Positions 26,963 through 32,157 of a stretch of 33,612 nt of DNA are shown here, piece by piece (position 1 is the stretch's first letter; each line of letters starts with the position of its first letter). This DNA is from Streptomyces sp. rh34 (lineage in GTDB: Bacteria; Actinomycetota; Actinomycetes; Streptomycetales; Streptomycetaceae): contig NZ_NTGZ01000053.1 of the NCBI RefSeq assembly GCF_002551245.1, forward strand, positions 1 through 33,612, in the 5' to 3' direction. The notes below the pieces were generated by a model. The model made no database searches, had not been told where the DNA came from, and saw only the letters and a list, made by a program, of their open reading frames with translations. Made by a program: the position numbers and the translations under genes.

Positions 26963-26971
26963 ACTTGATTA
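26956..26971 (-). promoter_or_regulatory. Operator copy 2 over the exporter -35 and the padR stop codon
   Basis: TCGTCAA-AC-TTGATTA is a weaker copy of the perfect dyad (14 of 16 bases identical). It contains the -35 hexamer of the exporter promoter, and its last three bases are the padR stop codon, so gene end and control site share sequence. Confidence 0.68.
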
Positions 26972-27610
26972 GTCGTGGTCCCCGGGATCGGGGACACCGG
27001 TGGCGTAGGGGTTCTCCTCGTCATCGGCGAGCACGCCGACGAACGGGTCGCCCTCGCCCGCGAAGGTGTACGCACCGCCCTCGACGCGGGCGATCAGCCC
27101 CCGGGTCCACTCCACGCCGGCGTCGGCCGAGTGCACCCACAGGTTCATGATCTCGCCGATGTGGCCGAGGGATTCGGGGCCGTCCTCGGGGGTGTAGTGC
27201 TCGGTGACCGAGGCCCGCCACCTCTTCATGGCCTCGACGCGCTCCTTGAGCAGCGCGACCGCCTCCTCCCGGGGCAGGTCGACGATGAACCCGACCGCCG
27301 CCGAGAGGACGTCCATCTGCTGGTCGTAGGAGCGGATGGCGTCACGCAGCAGGGCGCGGTACTCCGCCAGCCCCTCGTCCGTGACCTCGTACTCGGTGCG
27401 CGGCGGTCCGCCGGCCGTGGAGGGGGCCGTCTCGTGCGCGAGGAGCAGTCCTTGCTTCGCCATCTGCTTCAGGGCGTGGTAGATCGACCCGGGCTTCGCG
27501 TTGGACCACTCGTGGGCGCCCCAGTACTCCAGGTCGTTGCGGACCTGATAGCCGTGTGCGCGTCCGTGCATACGCACGGCGCCGAGGACCAGCAGCCGGA
27601 TCGCGGACAT
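26969..27610 (-). CDS. PadR family transcriptional repressor
   Basis: The 213-residue regulator has the PadR winged-helix domain in its first 90 residues: AIRLLVLGAVRMHGRAHGYQ, WSNAKPGSIYHALKQMAKQGLL and the wing RTEYEVTDEGLAEYRALL. The C-terminal alpha-helical Vir-like region (DQQMDVLSAAVGFIVDLPRE onward) serves for dimerisation and ligand entry. ATG 27610 has GGAAGGGG nearby. It lies upstream of, and in the same direction as, the exporter genes. Operator copies before its own gene and before the exporter indicate autorepression and efflux control, a common design for PadR proteins next to drug pumps. Confidence 0.93.
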   Translation of the reverse strand: MSAIRLLVLGAVRMHGRAHGYQVRNDLEYWGAHEWSNAKPGSIYHALKQMAKQGLLLAHETAPSTAGGPPRTEYEVTDEGLAEYRALLRDAIRSYDQQMDVLSAAVGFIVDLPREEAVALLKERVEAMKRWRASVTEHYTPEDGPESLGHIGEIMNLWVHSADAGVEWTRGLIARVEGGAYTFAGEGDPFVGVLADDEENPYATGVPDPGDHD

Positions 27611-27622
27611 GACACCCCTTCC

Positions 27623-27638
27623 TATTCAACTTTGACTA
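27623..27638 (-). promoter_or_regulatory. Operator copy 3 in front of padR
   Basis: TATTCAA-CT-TTGACTA (plus-strand reading) keeps the 7-2-7 plan with one mismatched pair. It sits 12 bases upstream of the padR start codon, overlapping where the promoter or transcription start should be. Confidence 0.72.
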
Positions 27639-27658
27639 GGGTATCCCGCCCGCTTGCG

Positions 27659-27696
27659 CCCGGCCCGTGGGTGTGCCCTCACGGATACGGGCCGGG
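27659..27696 (-). terminator. Terminator after the aldehyde dehydrogenase gene
   Basis: CCCGGCCCGT (27659-27668) pairs perfectly with ACGGGCCGGG (27687-27696) across an 18-base loop. It lies 113 bases beyond the dehydrogenase stop on the minus strand and just upstream of the padR promoter region, and would insulate padR. Confidence 0.6.
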
Positions 27697-27756
27697 GTCG
27701 ACAGCGCGCCACGACGAGGCATGCGGGCGCCGGGAGCCTCGCCCCGAGGACGGAGG

Positions 27757-27811
27757 GGTCAGGTCAGGTCAGGTCAGGTCAGGTCAGGTCAGGTCAGGTC
27801 AGGTCAGGTCA
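27757..27811. repeat. Eleven perfect GGTCA tandem repeats
   Basis: Fifty-five bases are eleven uninterrupted copies of GGTCA (TGACC on the minus strand). The last TCA is the complement of the dehydrogenase TGA stop codon, so the array begins exactly at the 3' end of that gene. Copy-number changes would not alter the protein. It is probably a slippage-prone microsatellite; it is not a CRISPR array. Confidence 0.97.
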
Positions 27812-29266
27812 GAACGGGAAGACCGAGCGACCGTGCTGGATCGACATCCACTTCTGCGTGGTGAACGCCTCCACCACGGCCTCGCCGTTCAGCCGTCCCA
27901 CCCCCGACGTCTTCTCGCCGCCGAACGCGACCAGCGGATCGTCCTGCACAGTGGAGTCGTTGACGTGGAACATCCCGCTGACGATGCGCTGCGCGAACTT
28001 CACCCCGCGCTCCGCGTCCCGGGTGTGCACCGCGCCGCTGAGCCCGTACGGGCCCTCGTTGACGATCCGCGCGGCCTCCTCCTCGCCGTCGAACGTCATC
28101 AGCAGGGCCACCGGGCCGAGGATCTCCTGGTGGAACAGCGGGGAGTCCTCCGCGAGGCCGGTGAGGACGGTCGGGCCGACGACGTTGCCGACGGTCCGGC
28201 CGCGCACGAGCGCCGTCGCGCCGTCCGCGAGCGCCCGGTCGACGAGGGCATCCAGCGCGTCGGCCTGGAAGGCGTTGATGACCGGTCCGATCCGGGTCTC
28301 CGGGTCCCTCGGGTCCCCGGTTCTCAGGGCGGCCACCTCGGCGGTGAACCGCTCGGTGAACTCCGCCGCCACCGACCGGTCGACCAGGATCCGGTTGGCC
28401 GCCATGCTGACCTGCCCCTGGTGCAGGAAGCGGCTGAAGACGGCCGCCCGGACCGCGTAGTCGACGTCGGCGTCCTCCAGCACCACCAGGGCGCTGTTCC
28501 CGCTCAGTTCGAGGATGGTCCGCTTGAAGGCGCCCGCCGCGGTGGCGGCGATGTGCCGGCCGACCCGGTCGGAGCCGGTGAACGAGATCACCTTGGGCAC
28601 GGGGTGCTCGATGAACGCGTCGCCGATCTCGGCGCTGTCGGTGACCACCACGTTGAGCAGCCCGGCCGGCAGCCCGGCCTCCTCGAATATCTTCGCGACC
28701 AGACCGCCGCCCACGACGGGCGCGTTCTGATGGGGCTTCACGACGACCGCGTTGCCGAGCGCCAGGGCGGGCGCGACGGACTTCATCGTCACCAGGAAGG
28801 GGAAGTTGAAGGCGCTGATGACGCCCACGACACCGACGGGGAGCCGGTAGAGCCGGTTCTCGCGGCCGTCCCCCACGGCGGGCAGCAGCCGCCCCGTGGG
28901 CCGCAGGGCCTGGCGGATCGCCTCGCGCAGGAACTCCGTCGCGCCCCGGATCTCGTACTGGGCCCGCAGCCGGGTGCCGCCCAACTCGTCGATGATCGCC
29001 TCGACGATCTCCTCCGTACGCTCACCGGTGACGCGGAGCGCGCGTTCGAGGACGGCGCGACGCTCGTACGGATTGACGGCGGCCCATGCCTGCTGCGCGC
29101 GCTCGGCGGCCCGGTAGGCCCGGTCGACCTCCAGCGCGGTGGCCACGGTGACGGCGGCGAGTTTCTCACCGTTGTAGGGATTGAAATCGATGATGTCCCA
29201 TGAGCCGCTGCCGGTCAGCCACTCGCCGTCGATGTACTGGTGGGCCAGTTCATGGAAGAAGGACAT
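27809..29266 (-). CDS. Aldehyde dehydrogenase family protein with Ser at the catalytic Cys position
   Basis: The 485-residue protein is full length for the NAD(P)-dependent aldehyde dehydrogenase superfamily and most resembles the benzaldehyde/vanillin-type branch. Present are the oxyanion Asn154 in SAFNFPF, the cofactor block VVVKPHQNAP, the general-base Glu253 in ILELSGNSALVVL and the EILGPV block. The nucleophile block reads FLHQGQVSMAANRI, with Ser287 (AGC, bases 28406-28408) where the family has Cys (GQxCMAxNR). A single base change would explain it. The protein may therefore lack dehydrogenase activity, or may have esterase or binding activity; a sequencing error is also possible. ATG 29266 gives the conserved MSFF start. 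Confidence 0.92.
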   Translation of the reverse strand: MSFFHELAHQYIDGEWLTGSGSWDIIDFNPYNGEKLAAVTVATALEVDRAYRAAERAQQAWAAVNPYERRAVLERALRVTGERTEEIVEAIIDELGGTRLRAQYEIRGATEFLREAIRQALRPTGRLLPAVGDGRENRLYRLPVGVVGVISAFNFPFLVTMKSVAPALALGNAVVVKPHQNAPVVGGGLVAKIFEEAGLPAGLLNVVVTDSAEIGDAFIEHPVPKVISFTGSDRVGRHIAATAAGAFKRTILELSGNSALVVLEDADVDYAVRAAVFSRFLHQGQVSMAANRILVDRSVAAEFTERFTAEVAALRTGDPRDPETRIGPVINAFQADALDALVDRALADGATALVRGRTVGNVVGPTVLTGLAEDSPLFHQEILGPVALLMTFDGEEEAARIVNEGPYGLSGAVHTRDAERGVKFAQRIVSGMFHVNDSTVQDDPLVAFGGEKTSGVGRLNGEAVVEAFTTQKWMSIQHGRSVFPF

Positions 29267-29324
29267 GCAATCCCTTACTGCAGGCGTTCGCAGACTCCTG
29301 ATGCGACGTCATCGTACTGAGAAA

Positions 29325-30206
29325 TTAAGCCAGTTGGAGTAGACCGCGCAGAAGATCCCGGCTGTCTTCCGGAGTGGGGCTGTCCTGGGCGAGGCCCGTC
29401 ATGGCCTTTTCGTACTGCGCGACTTCCTCGGGCTTGTCCAGATAGAGCGCGCTCGTCAGCTGCTCCAAATAGACAATGTCCGACAGATCGGATTCCGGGA
29501 ATCGCAGCATCGTGAACGATCCGCTCTCGCCGGCGTGGCCGCCGTGACTGAAGGGCATGACCTGGAGCGTGATGTTCGGCTGCTCCGACATATCGATCAG
29601 ATGCCGCAATTGGGCACGCATGACGTCGCGTCCGCCGTACGGGCGGCGCAGCGCCGCCTCGTCGAGAACGGCGTGGAACGTCGGGGCGCGCTCCGAGACG
29701 AGGGCCTTCTGGCGCTCCAGACGCAGCGCCACCCGGCGGTCGATCTCGGCGGGCGGGGCTCCACGCATCCCGCGCGAGACGACGGCGTGGGCGTACGCCT
29801 CGGTCTGCAACAGCCCGTGCACGAACTGCACTTCATAGATACGAATGAGGGACGCCGCACCCTCCAGACCGATGTACGTCTGGAACCAGCCGGGCAGTAC
29901 ATCTCCGTAACTGTGCCACCAGCCCGCCACGTTGGCCTCACGGGCCAGGCCGAGGAGGGAGTCGCGCTCCGCCTCGTCCGCGACTCCGTAGAGCGTGAGC
30001 AGGTCCTCGACGTCCCTGGCCTTGAAGCTCACCCGTCCCAACTCCATGCGGCTGATCTTCGATTCGGAGGCCCGGATCGAGTAGCCGGCCGCCTCACGGG
30101 TGATTCCGCGCGACTCCCGCAGCCTCCTGAGCTGAGAGCCCAGGAGGATACGTCGCACCACCGATCCACTCGACTCGCCTGCCGACACTGGTCCGACCCT
30201 CCCCAT
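29325..30206 (-). CDS. XRE-family regulator with DUF5753 (WhiJ/Scr1 type)
   Basis: The 293-residue protein has an N-terminal helix-turn-helix: LGSQLRRLRESRGITREAAG, then YSIRASESKISRMELGRVSF. The rest is a DUF5753 domain, recognised by ESGSFTMLRFPE, DIVYLEQLTSALYLDKPEEV and RVALRLERQKAL. Such regulators occur in streptomycetes in many paralogous sets with a DUF397 protein and an RsbW-like ATPase, exactly as here. I prefer ATG 30206; an ATG five codons earlier (30221) is possible. It is divergent from the ATPase gene. A role in development or stress is inferred from the family. Confidence 0.92.
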   Translation of the reverse strand: MGRVGPVSAGESSGSVVRRILLGSQLRRLRESRGITREAAGYSIRASESKISRMELGRVSFKARDVEDLLTLYGVADEAERDSLLGLAREANVAGWWHSYGDVLPGWFQTYIGLEGAASLIRIYEVQFVHGLLQTEAYAHAVVSRGMRGAPPAEIDRRVALRLERQKALVSERAPTFHAVLDEAALRRPYGGRDVMRAQLRHLIDMSEQPNITLQVMPFSHGGHAGESGSFTMLRFPESDLSDIVYLEQLTSALYLDKPEEVAQYEKAMTGLAQDSPTPEDSRDLLRGLLQLA

Positions 30207-30377
30207 CGCTCTCCCTGACATCCGGAGCCCCCCAACCCCGAGTGCCGGATTCTGCCACCAAAACGCTTCAGCCCGTACTCATTCGATTACGGAAATGGGA
30301 AGACGTTGAGGAAAGCTCCGAAACTGACCCCGGGAAGAAATACCCCGGAACCACCACGGTATCGGGCAGGTCCGGCG

Positions 30378-30402
30378 CGTGCACGTGCATCTGCCCTTGC
30401 AT
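30378..30402 (+). promoter_or_regulatory. Shared 25-bp element, copy upstream of the ATPase gene
   Basis: It starts CGTGCACGTGCATCTGC and contains the perfect palindrome TGCACGTGCA. It matches the element upstream of the DUF397 gene at 23 of 25 positions in the same orientation to the downstream gene. It ends 122 bases before the ATPase start codon. A likely binder is the XRE/DUF5753 regulator beside it. Confidence 0.72.
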
Positions 30403-30409
30403 CTGCCCT
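30386..30409 (+). repeat. 12-bp tandem duplication within the shared element
   Basis: TGCATCTGCCCT occurs twice in immediate succession without mismatch, the first copy inside the shared element. It provides a second half-site that the DUF397-side copy lacks. Confidence 0.8.
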
Positions 30410-30470
30410 GCGCATTCGGAACCATGGTCCTCGCGCACCTGCGTGCTCGTGTTGTGCCGCTGTACCCCCC

Positions 30471-30500
30471 GCAGTACCGCTACAGGCAGTGCCGCTACAG
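30471..30500 (+). repeat. 15-bp tandem duplication in the ATPase leader
   Basis: GCAGTACCGCTACAG (30471-30485) is followed directly by GCAGTGCCGCTACAG (30486-30500), differing at one base. It ends 24 bases before the ATPase start codon, close to the ribosome-binding site. Confidence 0.8.
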
Positions 30501-30524
30501 CCGCGAATCCCGGGAGTGCCTCGT

Positions 30525-31052
30525 ATGGGGACGAATGGATCGACGATGCTCGAGCCGTTACGGCAGGGGCTTCCCCCCACCGACCCCTCAGGGGTTGCCG
30601 GATCGGCGTCCTGCGCTCTGCCCGCACGCTACGAAGCAGTCGGCGGCGCACGGAAGTTCACCCGGTCGACGCTGGAGCGATGGGAGCTGGGCGACCGTTT
30701 CGACGATGTCGCCCTGGTGGTGTCGGAGCTGGTCACCAACGCCCTGCGCCACGCGCTGCCCGGCGATCCGCCCCGGGAATTCCAGGATCCGCCGGTGCGG
30801 CTGCACCTGATGCGCTGGACCTCGCGACTGGTGTGCGCCGTGCGCGACCCCAGCCGGGAAAGCCCGGTGGCGGGCGAGGCGGCGGATTCGGCCGAATCCG
30901 GCCGCGGACTGTTCCTGGTGGAATGCGTCAGCGACAGCTGGGGCTGGCACCCCTCTCCCGTACCGTTCGGAGAAGTGCCTTCCGGCCCGCTGTACGGCAA
31001 GGTCGTCTGGGCCCTTTTCCGGCTCCAGGAGAACCCGAAGCCGGTTTCGTGA
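30525..31052 (+). CDS. RsbW-like ATP-binding protein (HATPase_c_2)
   Basis: The 175-residue product is a GHKL-type ATPase of the anti-sigma-factor kinase class. The N-box is DVALVVSELVTNALRHAL; the G1-like region reads CAVRDPSRESPV, with Ser where many members have Gly; and the G2 loop is ESGRGLFLVECVSDSWGW. There is no sensor or dimerisation domain. Streptomycetes carry dozens of such stand-alone proteins, often beside XRE/DUF5753 and DUF397 genes. ATG 30525 has GGGAG nine bases upstream. It converges on the DUF397 gene across a terminator. Its partner could be a sigma or anti-anti-sigma factor, but none is encoded here. Confidence 0.9.
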   Translation: MGTNGSTMLEPLRQGLPPTDPSGVAGSASCALPARYEAVGGARKFTRSTLERWELGDRFDDVALVVSELVTNALRHALPGDPPREFQDPPVRLHLMRWTSRLVCAVRDPSRESPVAGEAADSAESGRGLFLVECVSDSWGWHPSPVPFGEVPSGPLYGKVVWALFRLQENPKPVS

Positions 31053-31059
31053 ACGCCCC

Positions 31060-31084
31060 GGTCCGGCCCGTCACGGGCCGGACC
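31060..31084. terminator. Bidirectional terminator between ATPase and DUF397 genes
   Basis: GGTCCGGCCCG (31060-31070) and CGGGCCGGACC (31074-31084) form a perfect 11-bp stem with a three-base loop in the 37-base gap between converging stop codons. Confidence 0.85.
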
Positions 31085-31089
31085 CCGCG

Positions 31090-31332
31090 TCAGGCGCCGG
31101 CGGCGAGATGGTCGAACTCGCCGTCCTTGACGCCGAGCAGCAGCGCCTCGATCTCCGCGGGCGTATAGACGAGCGCGGGCCCGTCGGGGTGACGGGAGTT
31201 CCGCATCGCCACATTCCCTCCGGGCAGCCGCGCGAACTCCACACAGGATCCCTGGGAGTTGCTGTGCCTGCTCTTCTGCCAGACGACTCCGCGAAGCTCT
31301 GTGGCCGCCATGCCGTTGTACACGTGGTGCAC
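31090..31332 (-). CDS. DUF397 family protein
   Basis: The 80-residue protein is a clear DUF397 member: GVVWQKSRHSNSQGSCVEFA, then VAMRNSRHPDGPALVYTPAE and IEALLLGVKDGEFDHLA. These small proteins accompany XRE/DUF5753 regulators and are thought to modulate them, but the mechanism is not settled. I chose GTG 31332 because GGGGAG lies six bases upstream; ATG 31311 is a shorter alternative. It carries the shared element 66 bases upstream. Confidence 0.92.
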   Translation of the reverse strand: MHHVYNGMAATELRGVVWQKSRHSNSQGSCVEFARLPGGNVAMRNSRHPDGPALVYTPAEIEALLLGVKDGEFDHLAAGA

Positions 31333-31398
31333 GGACGCTCCCCGAGTTGCAAGGTGCAAGTGTCAACTAGCTCGGATCATAGCTCTGTTCATATGCCA

Positions 31399-31423
31399 AT
31401 GCATGAGCAGATGCACGTGCACG
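31399..31423 (-). promoter_or_regulatory. Shared 25-bp element, copy upstream of the DUF397 gene
   Basis: Read on the minus strand it begins CGTGCACGTGCATCTGC and ends TCATGCAT. It differs from the ATPase-side copy at only two positions and has the same TGCACGTGCA palindrome. On the minus strand TATGAT (31383-31378) lies downstream of it and is a possible -10 for the DUF397 gene. Confidence 0.72.
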
Positions 31424-31586
31424 GGGGGTGCTCCTTTGATTACAGACTTTTCCGCCCCGGTCGCGCCCTCCGGGAAGAGAGACGAACGGCACGCCTATTT
31501 TGCTCCCGCTCAAGGGAGTTGATCGTTGCGGACCTTGGTAACGTGGCGCGGTCTTTCGACCGGAAAACTGCAAGGGGGAACTCCAC

Positions 31587-32123
31587 GTGACCAGGTCTCT
31601 ACGCACCGGCGCCGTCGCGGTCGCCGCTCTGGCCGCCTCACTGGCGCTGACCGCGTGCGGCGGTGACGACGCGAGCAAGGATTCCGGCGCGGATTCCTCG
31701 GCCGGCGCGACGCCCGGGAGCGGCGGCGGCAACGGCTCCGGGGAGTCCGCCGGAAGCGGCGCCGCGGACCCCGCGGCGCTGGAGGGCACCTGGGTCGGGC
31801 TGACGGACGCGAAGAACGTCACCGTGTCCATCAGCGCCCGCAAGGTCGCCCTCGTCGCCGACCAGTCCGTGTGCCAGGGGGACGTGAAGGACATGGGCGG
31901 CGAACCGATGCTCGCGCTGAAGTGCACCGGCGGCTCCACCGACCGCACGATGGGCGCGATCGACTCCGTGGACGGCACGAAGCTGGTCGTCTCGTGGGAC
32001 GGCGGCGTCAAGGACACCCTCACCAAGGCCGACCCTGCCAAGCTTCCGAGCGGCATGCCCTCGCTCCCCGGCATGCCGGACCTGCCCGAAGCCCCGGACC
32101 TGCCCGAGGTCCCCGCGCCGTGA
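31587..32123 (+). CDS. Small lipoprotein of unknown function
   Basis: The 178-residue product has a lipoprotein signal: MTRSLRTG, a hydrophobic core and lipobox LTAC (Cys about 24). A Ser/Gly-rich linker follows. A short globular part (LEGTWVGLTDAKNVTVSISA to VDGTKLVVSWDGGVKDTL) looks like a small beta-barrel of the lipocalin-like type, with two Cys (SVCQGD, LKCTGG) that may pair. The tail repeats Leu-Pro units (LPGMPDLPEAPDLPEVP). It should be anchored outside the membrane; I do not recognise a function. GTG 31587 has AGGGGGA eight bases upstream. The 254-base gap before it holds the DUF397-side element and no clear promoter. Confidence 0.82.
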   Translation: MTRSLRTGAVAVAALAASLALTACGGDDASKDSGADSSAGATPGSGGGNGSGESAGSGAADPAALEGTWVGLTDAKNVTVSISARKVALVADQSVCQGDVKDMGGEPMLALKCTGGSTDRTMGAIDSVDGTKLVVSWDGGVKDTLTKADPAKLPSGMPSLPGMPDLPEAPDLPEVPAP

Positions 32124-32157
32124 CGACCGCCGCGGCCTGACGCCCGCCGACGGCCGC

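Larger units (their letters stand above)
30222..30524. other. Divergent regulatory gap between the XRE regulator and ATPase genes
   Basis: This 303-base stretch has no convincing gene. An in-frame extension of the ATPase from 30306 is Pro/Arg/Ala low complexity and lacks a ribosome-binding site. The first 80 bases are AT-richer than their surroundings. The gap contains the shared 25-bp element (30378-30402), a perfect 12-bp tandem duplication (TGCATCTGCCCT at 30386-30397 and 30398-30409) and a 15-bp tandem duplication with one mismatch (30471-30485 and 30486-30500). Confidence 0.6.

Noticed and set aside
27757..27811. CRISPR array
   Set aside because: The repeats are 5 bases long and contiguous, with no spacers and no cas genes.
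26975..29203. A 742-codon plus-strand frame including repeated SGQVR residues
   Set aside because: It is antisense to padR and the aldehyde dehydrogenase; the peptide repeat is only the GGTCA array translated.
30306..30524. N-terminal extension of the RsbW-like ATPase
   Set aside because: The added 73 residues are low complexity, there is no ribosome-binding site, and the stretch contains regulatory repeats.
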